This document shows, in pieces, positions 8,046-14,685 of a stretch of 19,129 nt of DNA. This DNA is from Oscillospiraceae bacterium (GTDB lineage Bacteria > Bacillota > Clostridia > Oscillospirales > Acutalibacteraceae): the NCBI GenBank assembly GCA_031270785.1, contig JAISWM010000096.1:1-19129 (forward strand), read 5' to 3'. The translations under genes were made by a program, and so were the position numbers. The first letter of the stretch is position 1, and the number at the start of each line of letters is the position of its first letter. The notes below the pieces were generated by a model. It worked only from the letters and a program-made list of their open reading frames with translations, was not told the DNA's origin and did no database searches.

Positions 8046-8465
8046 TATTATAGCTGTTTCACTTGAAAAAAGGGTGATGGGTCAAATTAGTTGATAATAT
8101 CTTCACCCCCGCCCATAGGCGTGGGAAAAACAAAAATATAACTGTTTTAAAAGGTTTTTTACTGTGCTTACATTGGCCATGCCTCAAAATAATTGGAATC
8201 CCTTCTTCCCCCCATAGGTGTGGGGAAAAACAAAAATATACCTGTTTTAAAAGGTTTTTGTTATAACGCTCTTGAAAAATGTTTAATTTTTTACTATTCT
8301 CTCCCCGCCGTCCCGAAAAAACCGTACAAATAAATTTACTTTTTTCAAATGTAGCAGCTATATTATGCGGTTTATCATAGCTAATATCCTTGAAAAACGC
8401 TTAATTCCTTATGGCCCTCTTCCAGCCAACGGCGGGGAGAGGGTATATAAAACATATTTGCTTTT
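8046..8465. repeat. Chimeric B/C palindromes followed by A copies
   Basis: No gene is seen. The first palindrome (about 8073-8165) has a B left arm (GGGTCAAATTAGTTGATAAT) and a C right arm (AAAATATAACTGTTTTAAAAG). The second (about 8183-8276) has an inverted B arm (GCCTCAAAATAATTGGAA) and again a C right arm (TACCTGTTTTAAAAGGTTT). Both are joined at the GC core. Two A-like copies follow at about 8270-8362 and 8375-8470, with arms CTTGAAAAA and CAAATTTACTTTTTTCAAA. Confidence 0.7.
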
Positions 8466-8665
8466 TTAAAAAGCAACAGTCATAAAATATGAAGTTTGAT
8501 TCATGATCAGTATGTAGTGAAAATCATTTGAAAGTACGCCGTTATTTGTGCATTTTTTCGTCTGCGGCGGGAAAAGGAAAAAATATAACTGTTCAGAAAA
8601 ATAGTTTTTACTATAGCTGTTTCGTTTGAAAAGCATCTGATTTTTATAACTTTCTCCCGGCCGTC

Positions 8666-8755
8666 GGTGATGGGTCAAATTAATTGATAATATTCTTTCC
8701 CCCCGCCCGGATCGGGGGGGGGAAGAAGGGATTTCAATTATTTTGAGACACGACC
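8666..8755 (+). repeat. Family B element nested in the hairpin core of an A repeat
   Basis: A 90-bp B copy lies inside the GC core of an A palindrome. The flanks are CGGCCGTC (8658-8665) and CGGCTGTC (8756-8763), an 8-bp duplication with one later mismatch. Removing B and one flank restores an A core close to CTCCCGGCCGTCGGCCGGGAG. Confidence 0.8.
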
Positions 8756-8873
8756 CGGCTGTCGGCCGGGAGAAAGTACACGGATAAATTTACTTTTGAT
8801 GGCTGTTTTAAATCGTAACAGCTATATATTAGATTTTTAATTTAGGAATAGTTTCATATTAGATAGAAAAATA

Positions 8874-9056
8874 GGTGATAGGTCAAATTAGTTGATAATA
8901 TCTTCCCCCCCGCCACAGGCGGGGGAAAAAGAAAGAATTTCAATTATTTTGAGACACGACCTCATGGTCAGTTGTGGGTCAAATTAGTTGATAACATATC
9001 CCCCCGCCATAGGCGGGGGGAAAAAGAAGGGATTTAAATTATTTTGAGACATGACC
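8874..9056 (+). repeat. Tandem pair of family B elements
   Basis: Two B copies (8874-8961 and about 8970-9056) lie head to tail, with TCATGGTC between them. The outer flanks GAAAAATA (8866-8873) and AAAAAATA (9057-9064) match at seven of eight positions, so the pair appears to derive from one insertion later duplicated. Both have cores of the type CCCCCGCC-n-GGCGGGGG. Confidence 0.75.
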
Positions 9057-9087
9057 AAAAAATAATAATTAGGAGCAGTGAACATTT

Positions 9088-9492
9088 ATGGATATCGCAG
9101 AAAACAAAAATATAGGTAAAGTCGGACTAATTGAACCGATCATGGTTTTCGGAAAGAGTTTTGGCATAAAACTTCTTTCAGTATACGATTTTTTACGTTG
9201 CGAAATTATGTATAAAAATTTGGTAAGCAAACTTACAAGCCAGTGTTTTGACAAAAAACTTTGCCGGCAAGTAAGCGAACATGCGTGTATTGTGTCTATG
9301 TGTTTTTACAGTTCTGATAAACAGCGGATTTTTATGGATGGGTTTTCGGCTCTTTCCGGACTCACCCCCGAAGAACTAAAAAAAATATATAATGAATACC
9401 TATTTTTGCACAACAAAACAATTAAATTTGATGAATTCACATCAGGAATATTAAAAGATATTAAAGACAAATATAAACACGATATTAATTAG
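9088..9492 (+). CDS. Unknown protein, possible phage tail-assembly gene
   Basis: I do not recognise this 134-residue protein with certainty. It has no signal peptide or membrane segment. The middle holds several cysteines (CFDKKLCRQVSEHACIVSMC), and the C-terminal half (ALSGLTPEELKKIYNEYLFL) resembles helical small proteins seen between tail genes of Firmicutes phages, where tail-assembly chaperones lie. It is in the same direction as the head module but separated from it by about 1 kb of repeats. The start has AGGAG 12 nt upstream, a slightly long spacing. It could be the last surviving phage gene or an unrelated host gene. The next gene converges on it 12 nt away. Confidence 0.5.
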   Translation: MDIAENKNIGKVGLIEPIMVFGKSFGIKLLSVYDFLRCEIMYKNLVSKLTSQCFDKKLCRQVSEHACIVSMCFYSSDKQRIFMDGFSALSGLTPEELKKIYNEYLFLHNKTIKFDEFTSGILKDIKDKYKHDIN

Positions 9493-9504
9493 TATCAGTC
9501 CCAT

Positions 9505-9840
9505 TCAAAAGGGGGCACGGCAAGTTGGGCAATTGGGGGGTTTAGGTGCCGCGCGATTGTTTGTGCGTACCTCAGTGCCGTCGTCAAGGGTAACATCTGT
9601 ATCATATTCAACTCCCGTTTTACAAACGCGAACCCACCCTTCAATACATTCTCTATGAAACTCATGCCCGCATGGTAGTTTTATATACCCTTCTTTTCCA
9701 AGGTCTCCCAAGCATACCGTACATATCTTTGGTGGTGTTTTGTTTAATTTTGAGCGCAGGCATACTGCCGCAGCAAATGATATAATAAAAGTTGGTATTA
9801 TGATAGGAACCAAAAAACGATGAATATTTTTATTTAACAT
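9505..9840 (-). CDS. Membrane-anchored RING-H2 finger protein (eukaryotic-type E3-like)
   Basis: The 111-residue product begins with a hydrophobic segment (about residues 9-28, FLVPIIIPTFIISFAAAVCL), a membrane anchor or uncleaved signal. It is followed by a complete RING-H2 pattern: C40-x2-C43, C57-x-H59-x2-H62-x2-C65, C104-x2-C107. Positions that contact E2 enzymes in eukaryotic RING E3 ligases are also present: hydrophobic V42 after the first cysteine, W69 four residues after C65, and CRAPF at the end (R108, P110). An unusual 38-residue insert lies between the sixth and seventh ligands. Such proteins are typical of eukaryotes and rare in bacteria, where known cases are secreted effectors of host-associated species. 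The gene has a near-consensus bacterial promoter, so it is meant to be expressed in the bacterium. Ubiquitin-ligase activity and host delivery are inference. Confidence 0.82.
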   Translation of the reverse strand: MLNKNIHRFLVPIIIPTFIISFAAAVCLRSKLNKTPPKICTVCLGDLGKEGYIKLPCGHEFHRECIEGWVRVCKTGVEYDTDVTLDDGTEVRTNNRAAPKPPNCPTCRAPF

Positions 9841-9875
9841 AATTTTTATTTCCCCAAAATCTATAATATATGTAT

Positions 9876-9904
9876 ATTATATCATGCTTTTAATTTTTTG
9901 TAAA
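9876..9904 (-). promoter_or_regulatory. Sigma-A type promoter of the RING-H2 gene
   Basis: On the minus strand, TTTACA (complement of 9899-9904) and TATAAT (complement of 9876-9881) are separated by exactly 17 nt. This near-consensus promoter would start transcription about 30 nt upstream of the gene. GGGGA precedes the ATG by about 11 nt. No repeat element lies between promoter and gene. Confidence 0.75.
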
Positions 9905-10145
9905 GGTAAAATCAATAATTATTCTCTCCTTGATTGTAGTTGTTTTACTTGAAAAAAAGCATACTCATTTGTGCACTCTTTCTCCGCAGGCTCGCGGGTA
10001 GAGAGTAGTAAAAAATTAGACATTTTTCAAGGGTGATATAGCTGTTTCACTCGAAAAGATCCATATGAGTAAATCATCGCCGCCAAAGGCGGAGCGATAA
10101 TTTAAAGACTTTAGTCAGTTAAACGCGTAAAGCGTGCGAAACAAT
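9905..10145. repeat. Family A and A-variant repeats
   Basis: This gap carries no gene. An A-like copy lies at about 9936-10040 (core CCGCAGGCTCGCGG). A second A variant, from about 10037 to 10115, has arms GAAAAGATCCATATGAGTAAA and a core GCCGCCAAAGGCGGAGCG. The same sub-variant (CCATATGAATAAGTCA arm) recurs near 12910-13010. The second copy is cut short before element D. Confidence 0.55.
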
Positions 10146-10383
10146 AGACCTGTCCGTAAATTTTACAGATTGCAATCAAAATCGGGTGATGGGTCCAATT
10201 AGTTGATAATATCTCCCCCCCGCCCGAGGCGTGGGGAAAAGAAGGGATTTCAACTATTTTGAGACATGACCCAAAATCGACGACGGCGCATAAAAATACT
10301 CCAAGGAGATTTTGGTGCAAAGCCATTTTTTAAGTGATGCATTTTTTGATAGTTTGCGCTCTGTGAGGTTTACGGACAGGTCT
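10146..10383 (+). mobile_element. Element D with nested B (composite copy 1)
   Basis: AGACCTGTCCGTAAA at 10146-10160 is the perfect inverted complement of TTTACGGACAGGTCT at 10369-10383, giving 15-bp terminal inverted repeats typical of a MITE or small transposon derivative. Nested inside at 10185-10271 is an 87-bp B copy flanked by an exact 8-bp duplication, CAAAATCG (10177-10184 and 10272-10279). Without B the element is about 143 bp. It carries no credible gene; the open frames through it are short and repeat-derived. Related copies are at 12054-12296, 11796-11912 (right half) and 15391-15572. Confidence 0.8.
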
Positions 10384-10428
10384 AATTAACCACCCGCTAT
10401 GCAGATGCGGAAACGAAAGTTACACAAA

Positions 10429-10498
10429 GAAAATCACCTTTCAAGTAAGATTAGAAGTGCTCAAACCTCTAATTTTCAAACAAAGAAAGGTGATTTTC
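10429..10498 (+). repeat. IS200/IS605 left-end hairpin over the tnpA ribosome-binding site
   Basis: GAAAATCACCTTTC (10429-10442) is the exact reverse complement of GAAAGGTGATTTTC (10485-10498). In between, ATTAGA and TCTAAT can form an inner stem. The right arm contains the AAAGG preceding the tnpA start, so the fold would mask translation, as known for IS200-type elements. Confidence 0.7.
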
Positions 10499-10760
10499 AT
10501 GTCAAACAAAACAAATGGTCTGTCACACACCAAACGGATGTGCAAATACCATATAGTGTTGTTTACCCCAAAGTATAGGGAAAAAACAATATATAATCAA
10601 TACAAAAGTATATCTGTTACGATTTAAAACAGCCCTCAAAAGTAAACTTATCCGTGTACTCTCTCCCAGCCGTCGGCTTGGAGAAAGTCATAAAAATCAG
10701 ACGCTTTTCAAACGAAGCAGCTATAGTATGAAAGAAATTTTGAGACAATTATGTTCATAA
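10499..10760 (+). pseudogene. tnpA: IS200/IS605 transposase TnpA remnant, split by a family A repeat
   Basis: The first 36 codons encode SNKTNGLSHTKRMCKYHIV and LFTPKYREKTIYNQYK, a clear match to the N terminus of the single-strand transposase TnpA. The frame is then broken by a family A palindrome (about 10610-10727, 118 bp). Directly after it, KEILRQLC continues the TnpA sequence (family pattern is close to DIGEILRRLC), and a stop follows at 10758-10760. The catalytic HUH motif and Tyr are missing, so an internal deletion removed most of the gene as well. It is dead. It shows that A repeats can insert into a defined site in a gene. Confidence 0.85.
10610..10727. repeat. Family A repeat inserted in tnpA
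   Basis: This is a near full-length A copy of about 118 bp, running from ATATCTGTTACG to CAGCTATAGT with core CTCCCAGCCGTCGGCTTGGAG. Its left arm contains AAAACAGCCCTCAAAAGTAAA and its right arm TAAAAATCAGACGCTTTTC. Deleting 118 bp rejoins the tnpA codons in frame. Exact termini and target duplication are ambiguous because both junctions are TA-rich (AGTA/GTA). Confidence 0.75.
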
Positions 10761-10769
10761 GCTTTGTGT

Positions 10770-10794
10770 AAACCACCTCTTTTAGGGGTGGTTT
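10770..10794 (+). terminator. Right-end hairpin of the IS200 remnant, terminator-like
   Basis: AAACCACC (10770-10777) pairs with GGTGGTTT (10787-10794), followed by TGATTTAAACTTTTTT. This stem is typical of the right end of IS200/IS605 elements and could also terminate transcription. With the left end at 10429 it bounds an IS remnant of about 370 bp including the A insertion. Confidence 0.6.
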
Positions 10795-10839
10795 TGATTT
10801 AAACTTTTTTCAAGGGCATTAGCTATAAGCATTGTTTCT

Positions 10840-10915
10840 TGGCAGGGGTAGAAGGATTCGAACCCTCGGCACGTGGTTTTGGAGACCACTGCTCTACCAA
10901 CTGAGCTATACCCCT
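10840..10915 (-). tRNA. tRNA-Trp (anticodon CCA)
   Basis: Read on the minus strand, this 76-nt gene forms a complete cloverleaf. The acceptor stem pairs AGGGGTA with TACCCCT, the D arm is GCTCAGTTGGTAGAGC, the anticodon stem GTGGT/ACCAC encloses the loop CTCCAAA with anticodon CCA, and the T arm is GAGGG-TTCGAAT-CCTTC. The discriminator base is G, and the 3' CCA is encoded (TGG on the + strand at 10840-10842). The gene looks intact. Repeats flank it on both sides. Confidence 0.95.
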
Positions 10916-11070
10916 ATATTTATAATAAAGACCTTTTTAAACAGTGACATTTTTGTTTTCCCCCCCGCCTACGGCGGGGGAAAAACCATTATCACCTAAT
11001 TTGGGCCACAATCGCATTTGCGAAAAGATTGTTACTTGCTTACCCGCAAACAGGTTTTTAACGGCTTTGC
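10916..11070. repeat. Family C palindrome between tRNA-Trp and hpf
   Basis: A C copy at about 10925-10995 has the arm AAAGACCTTTTTAAACAGTG and the core CCCCCGCCTACGGCGGGGG. The remainder up to the hpf stop codon contains TTATCACCTAATTTGGGCC, possibly a degraded B arm. No gene is seen. Confidence 0.6.
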
Positions 11071-11616
11071 TTAATACCCAGACGGTTCCAAAAGACCGTA
11101 TTTACCATTCTTGCGTTTATATACCACATTTATTTCATCTGTTTCACAGTTTGTAAACATATAAAATTGGTGCCCGACTAAATCCATTTCTAAAATTGCT
11201 TCCTCCACGCTTAGGGGTTTTACCGGTATCTTTTTCGTTCTGGCAATCTCAATCTTGCTTTCACTTTCATTCGCGCCGGATGAATCACACGCAGCGTGAG
11301 CAATATAATCATCAATGCTTTCAGATTTGATTTGTTTTTGAAGTCTCGATTTATTTTTGTGTATCTGGCGGCCAATTGCATTTACCGCGTTATCCAAAGA
11401 TTCATTCATATCATCAGTATCGCTTTCAGAGCGATATACTCTGTTTTGATGCCTTATAGTAATTTCTACTCTTTGATACCTATTTTCAACGGTAACAGTA
11501 ACGTAAGCTTTTTCACTTTCACCAAATATTCTGTCAAATTTAACAAGTTTGTCTCTTACCATGTCTTTAAAATTGTCTTTTAAATTTACTTTTCTTCCGG
11601 TTATTATTATATCCAT
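11071..11616 (-). CDS. hpf: Ribosome hibernation promoting factor, long form
   Basis: The 181-residue protein matches long-form HPF, which binds the 30S subunit and pairs ribosomes into inactive 100S dimers in stationary phase or stress. The N-terminal domain (about residues 1-100) has the beta-alpha-beta pattern starting MDIIITGRKVNLKDNFKDMV and the basic helix NAIGRQIHKNKSRLQKQI. A variable linker follows. The C-terminal dimerisation domain (about 128-181) contains KPLSVEEAILEMDLVGHQFY, then MFTNCETDEINVVYKRKNGKYGLLEP. The length is normal for Firmicutes. The start has GGAGGTC about 6 nt upstream. The end of a family C-like repeat just upstream supplies a TATAAT (complement of 11634-11639), which may act as part of the promoter, but no good -35 box is visible. 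Confidence 0.93.
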   Translation of the reverse strand: MDIIITGRKVNLKDNFKDMVRDKLVKFDRIFGESEKAYVTVTVENRYQRVEITIRHQNRVYRSESDTDDMNESLDNAVNAIGRQIHKNKSRLQKQIKSESIDDYIAHAACDSSGANESESKIEIARTKKIPVKPLSVEEAILEMDLVGHQFYMFTNCETDEINVVYKRKNGKYGLLEPSGY

Positions 11617-11639
11617 AATATGACCTCCAAGCTATTATA

Positions 11640-11912
11640 GCAAAAATTTTTTAAAACAGTTATATTTTTGTTTTTTCTCCCCCGGATGAGGGGAACCTCA
11701 ATAACGGGGTCGTGTCTCAAAATAGTTGAAAACCCTTCTTTTCCACCCGCCATAGGCGAGGGGGAAGATATTATCAATTAATTTGGGTCACTACCAAATC
11801 GACGACGGCGTATAAAAATACTTCCCGGGAGATTTTGATGCAAAGCCATTTTTTAAGTGATGCATTTTTCGATAGTTTGCGCTCTGTGAGGTTTACGGAC
11901 AGGTCTATTAGC
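11640..11912. repeat. C-like repeat, inverted B copy and right half of element D
   Basis: After a C-like arm (AAATTTTTTAAAACAGTTATA) comes an inverted B copy at about 11708-11795, running from GGTCGTGTCTCAAAATAGTTG to GGGTCACTACC. It abuts AAATCGACGACGGCG, the internal part of element D, which continues to the D terminus TTTACGGACAGGTCT ending at 11912. The left half of D is missing, and B here has the opposite orientation to B in the two full D copies. Confidence 0.7.
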
Positions 11913-12053
11913 TATGATGGTATCATAACATGATGTATGCCAACTTACAAGTTTAATCAAAAAATCGGTTGTAGCATAGATTATAACTGTTTTGTTTGAA
12001 AAGCGTCTGATTTTTATAACTTTCTCCCAACAGTCGGCTGGGGGGGAAGATAT
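11913..12053. repeat. Chimeric A/B palindrome
   Basis: About 75 bp without recognised content is followed by an A left arm (ATAACTGTTTTGTTTGAAAAG, then TGATTTTTATAACTTTCTCCC at about 11984-12027). This is joined through CAGTCGGCTGGGGGGG to a B-type right arm GAAGATATTA, directly abutting element D. It is a hybrid of two repeat families joined at the core. No gene is seen. Confidence 0.6.
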
Positions 12054-12296
12054 TAGACCTGTCCGTAAATTTTACAGATTGCAATCAAAATCGGGTAGTG
12101 GTCCAAATTAATTGATAATATCTTTCACCCCCCCCGCCTATGGCGGGGGGTGAAAGAAGGAATTTCAACTATTTTATGGCGCGACCAAATCGACGACGGC
12201 GTATAAAAATACTTCCCGGGAGATTTTGATGCAAAGCCATTTTTTAAGTGATGCATTTTTCGACAGTTTGCGCTCTGTGAGATTTACGGACAGGTC
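12054..12296 (+). mobile_element. Element D with nested B (composite copy 2)
   Basis: Terminal repeats AGACCTGTCCGTAAA and TTTACGGACAGGTCT bound the element, as in the copy at 10146. A B copy lies at the same internal position (12094-12186), flanked by CAAAATCG on the left and a shortened AAATCG on the right. The shared nested site suggests that the D+B composite itself was copied, rather than two independent B insertions. The B arms differ (TATGGCGCGACC here, GAGACATGACC in copy 1), so gene conversion or independent hits cannot be excluded. Confidence 0.8.
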
Positions 12297-12328
12297 TAAT
12301 GAAGATTATTAGTGTACCAATATATTAA

Positions 12329-12349
12329 GGCAATCTTAACCGGATTGCC
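12329..12349. repeat. Palindromic direct repeat 1, possible operator
   Basis: GGCAAT-CTTAACCGG-ATTGCC is a 6-bp palindrome with a 9-nt spacer, embedded in a ~33-bp direct repeat that recurs at 12450-12470. It lies upstream of the promoter of the small cysteine-rich gene. It could be a regulator-binding site or a small repeat of its own. Confidence 0.5.
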
Positions 12350-12362
12350 TATTATAAATTAG

Positions 12363-12380
12363 CGCGAAAATGATTTCGCG
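12363..12380. repeat. Short perfect hairpin
   Basis: CGCGAAA-ATGA-TTTCGCG is a 7-bp perfect stem with a 4-nt loop. There is no T-run behind it. It lies between the first palindrome and the promoter and may be a protein-binding site; its role is unknown. Confidence 0.4.
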
Positions 12381-12410
12381 GATGAAGTTAAAAATTTAAT
12401 TAAATAACGG

Positions 12411-12438
12411 TTGACAAAAAACGAATTAATGCTATACT
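12411..12438 (+). promoter_or_regulatory. Sigma-A type promoter of the cysteine-rich membrane gene
   Basis: TTGACA (12411-12416) and TATACT (12433-12438) are 16 nt apart. This is the best-matching + strand promoter in the window. The predicted start of transcription (about 12445) lies immediately before the palindrome at 12450-12470, a position suited to repression or to a 5' mRNA hairpin. Confidence 0.7.
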
Positions 12439-12449
12439 TTGATATGCAA

Positions 12450-12470
12450 GGCAATCCTAACTGAATTGCC
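12450..12470. repeat. Palindromic direct repeat 2, possible operator at the transcription start
   Basis: GGCAAT-CCTAACTGA-ATTGCC is the second copy of the 12329-12349 palindrome, at 121 bp centre to centre. It falls just downstream of the promoter and before AAAGGAG at 12481. The pairing of two identical half-sites around a promoter suggests specific regulation; this is inference. Confidence 0.5.
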
Positions 12471-12499
12471 TATATTAATTAAAGGAGATATAAAAACCA

Positions 12500-12802
12500 A
12501 TGAAAATACCTTCAATACAAGACGCAGTATGCTTAGCATTAATTGCAATGGCATTTGTTGCAACATTTTCCGGTGTACGGTGCCTTAACGCAAAAACAGA
12601 GTATATCGCTGATAAACGGAGAATTCTTAATCATCAACATAGGCACCTGGTGGTTTCATTCAGTGATCATCAATGCACGTCGCCTTATGCCCCCCGAGGT
12701 TATTGCGGGTACGAAGTGAAAGAGTACCCTGAGGATGCACGAATTGACACGGGTAGATGTGTCTATTGTGGCAAAAACATCTGTAGACCAAATGATCAAT
12801 AA
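12500..12802 (+). CDS. Small membrane-anchored cysteine-rich protein, family unknown
   Basis: I do not recognise this 100-residue protein. It starts with a membrane segment (about residues 9-29, AVCLALIAMAFVATFSGVRCL). The rest is polar, with histidines (H45, H47, H49, H57) and a cysteine cluster (C59, C69, C87-x2-C90, C95) that could bind zinc; CVYCGKNIC resembles half a zinc ribbon. The start has AAAGGAG about 12 nt upstream and a strong promoter of its own. The layout (N-terminal anchor, then a metal-binding cysteine domain) parallels the RING-H2 protein nearby. The last residues and stop (RPNDQ) coincide with the left arm of a family B repeat (GACCAAATGATCAATAATATC), so the natural C terminus may have been lost. 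Confidence 0.65.
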   Translation: MKIPSIQDAVCLALIAMAFVATFSGVRCLNAKTEYIADKRRILNHQHRHLVVSFSDHQCTSPYAPRGYCGYEVKEYPEDARIDTGRCVYCGKNICRPNDQ

Positions 12803-12869
12803 TATCTTTCACCCCCCGCTAGAACGCGGGGGAAAAAAGAAGAAGTTTCAACTATTTTGAAACACGGCC
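12779..12869 (+). repeat. Family B element at the 3' end of the cysteine-rich gene
   Basis: A B copy starts within the last codons of the gene, with left arm GACCAAATGATCAATAATATC, core CACCCCCCGCTAGAACGCGG and right arm TTTCAACTATTTTGAAACACG. It supplies the stop codon. I could not find a clear target duplication, so the original junction is uncertain. Confidence 0.7.
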
Positions 12870-13007
12870 ATATTAATTGCGAACAGCCTTATACGTTTTA
12901 TAATTGTTTTTCTTGAAAAGAGCCATATGAATAAGTCAACACCCCGCCGGTAAAGCGAGGTGTTGATTTTTAAAATTTAGACTTTTTTCAAACGTAATAA
13001 CTATATA
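12870..13007. repeat. Family A variant downstream of groEL
   Basis: An A sub-variant spans about 12900-13010: arm TTGTTTTTCTTGAAAAGAGCC, an inverted repeat TCAACACCCCGC/GCGAGGTGTTGA around the core, and the arm TTTTTTCAAACGTAATAACTA. It lies between the convergent cysteine-rich gene and groEL. A T-run follows the hairpin only in the + direction, so it could terminate transcription from the left but not groEL. Confidence 0.55.
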
Positions 13008-14639
13008 TTAATACATTCCGCCCATTCCCGGGTCAACCGGCATTTGTGAATTTGCCGGAGGTTCTTTTTTATCTGTTACTAAAGATTCGGTGGTTAATAC
13101 CATGCTTGCAACAGATGCGGCATTTTGAAGCGCTGAGCGAGTTACTTTCGTTGGATCTACAATGCCGCCGGAGATCATATCTCCGTATTCATCTTTTAAT
13201 GCGTTGTACCCGTATCCGATTTTGTCCTCTTTCTTGACATTATTTACAATTACCGATCCCTCAAGGCCGGCATTTATTGCTATTTGTCTGAGAGGCTCTT
13301 CAAGAGCTTTTAAAACTATTTTAGCACCTGTTTTTTCATCGCCTTCAGAGGATTCTACTATCTTTTCTACAGACGGAATTGCGTTTATTAACGCTATTCC
13401 TCCCCCGGACACTATTCCTTCCTCTACCGCTGCTTTTGTTGCGGAAAGAGCGTCTTCTATGCGTAATTTTTTTTCTTTCATTTCTACTTCTGTAGCTGCC
13501 CCAACTTTAATTACCGCTACTCCGCCGGACAGTTTTGCTAAACGTTCTTGCAATTTTTCGCGGTCAAAGTCTGAAGTTGCGTCTTCTATTTGCGTGCGTA
13601 TCTGTGAAATTCTGGCTTGTATATCTTCCTGTTTTCCGGCCCCGTCAACTATAATGGTGCGTTCTTTTTCTATTTTTACCTGATGCGCTTTTCCCAATTG
13701 GTCAAGCAAGGCGTTTTTAAGTTCTAATCCCAGTTCTTCTGAAATTACTTCTCCACCCGTTAATATTGCTATATCGCGAAGCATTTCTTTTCTTCTGTCG
13801 CCAAATCCCGGCGCTTTTACCCCTACACACGTAAACGTTCCTCGAAGTTTATTTACTAATAATGTAGCTAAAGCATCTCCTTCTATGTCTTCGGCTATTA
13901 TCACTAATTTTTTTCCTATTTTTACTACTTGCTCCAAGAGGGGTAAAATTTCTTGTATGCTTGCCACTTTTTTATCCGTAATTAAAATGTATGCATCGTC
14001 AATTACTGCTTCCATTTTGTCGTTATCCGTTACCATATATGGCGAAACATATCCGCGGTCAAACATCATTCCTTCCACTACTTCGGAATATGTTTCCGCT
14101 GTTTTGGATTCTTCAACGGTAATAACTCCGTCAGAACTTACTTTATCCATTGCTTCGGCTATGAGTTTACCTATGAATTCGTCCCCCGCGGACACTGTCG
14201 CAACCCTTGCTATGTCTTCAGAACAAGTTACTTTTTTAGAATTTTTGACTACCGCATCGACCGCCGCGTTTACCGCTTCTTGAATACCTTTTTTAAGTAT
14301 CATTGGATTAGCTCCCGCGGCAACATTTTTCATGCCTTCGCGCATTAATGACTGCGCTAATAACGTGGCGGTTGTAGTACCATCTCCGGCAACGTCGTTA
14401 GTTTTCGTCGCCACCTCTTTAACCAATTGAGCACCCATATTTTCAAAAGCGTTATCGAGTTCAATTTCTTTTGCTATTGTCACACCGTCATTGGTTATTA
14501 ATGGTGAACCGAATTTTTTATCTAAGACAACGTTTCTTCCTTTCGGCCCTAATGTTATTTTAACGGTATCGGCTAATTTGTTTATACCACTTAAAAGTGA
14601 TTTTCTTGCTTCTTCGCCATAAACAATTTCTTTTGCCAT
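13008..14639 (-). CDS. groEL: Chaperonin GroEL (Hsp60)
   Basis: The 543-residue protein is a full-length group I chaperonin. It forms the 14-mer barrel that folds proteins with ATP and the GroES lid. The ATP site GDGTTT (residues 85-90, with D86) is present, as is the early conserved GPKGRNVVLD (31-40), the KAPGFGDRR segment of the apical domain and the glycine-rich GGGIALI region. The C terminus ends in a short GGM-type tail (GMGGMY). The start has AAGGAG about 8 nt upstream. It lies 46 nt behind groES in the usual heat-shock operon, controlled by the CIRCE site in front of groES. No damage is visible and the operon is free of repeats. Confidence 0.98.
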   Translation of the reverse strand: MAKEIVYGEEARKSLLSGINKLADTVKITLGPKGRNVVLDKKFGSPLITNDGVTIAKEIELDNAFENMGAQLVKEVATKTNDVAGDGTTTATLLAQSLMREGMKNVAAGANPMILKKGIQEAVNAAVDAVVKNSKKVTCSEDIARVATVSAGDEFIGKLIAEAMDKVSSDGVITVEESKTAETYSEVVEGMMFDRGYVSPYMVTDNDKMEAVIDDAYILITDKKVASIQEILPLLEQVVKIGKKLVIIAEDIEGDALATLLVNKLRGTFTCVGVKAPGFGDRRKEMLRDIAILTGGEVISEELGLELKNALLDQLGKAHQVKIEKERTIIVDGAGKQEDIQARISQIRTQIEDATSDFDREKLQERLAKLSGGVAVIKVGAATEVEMKEKKLRIEDALSATKAAVEEGIVSGGGIALINAIPSVEKIVESSEGDEKTGAKIVLKALEEPLRQIAINAGLEGSVIVNNVKKEDKIGYGYNALKDEYGDMISGGIVDPTKVTRSALQNAASVASMVLTTESLVTDKKEPPANSQMPVDPGMGGMY

Positions 14640-14685
14640 ATTAAAATTACTCCTTCTTATAAAAAATTATCTTTATAATTTGATT

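Larger units (their letters stand above)
8466..9087. repeat. Repeat cluster with C-like and A copies and three B elements
   Basis: This stretch holds a C-like copy near 8530-8615, an A copy of which the left arm begins near 8617 and the right arm ends near 8830, and three B elements. No coding sequence is supported apart from the start of the following gene. The ribosome-binding site AGGAG of that gene lies at 9071-9075. Confidence 0.7.

Noticed and set aside
13046..14283. Plus-strand open frames of up to 173 codons
   Set aside because: They are antisense shadows of groEL, which is complete and strongly supported on the minus strand.
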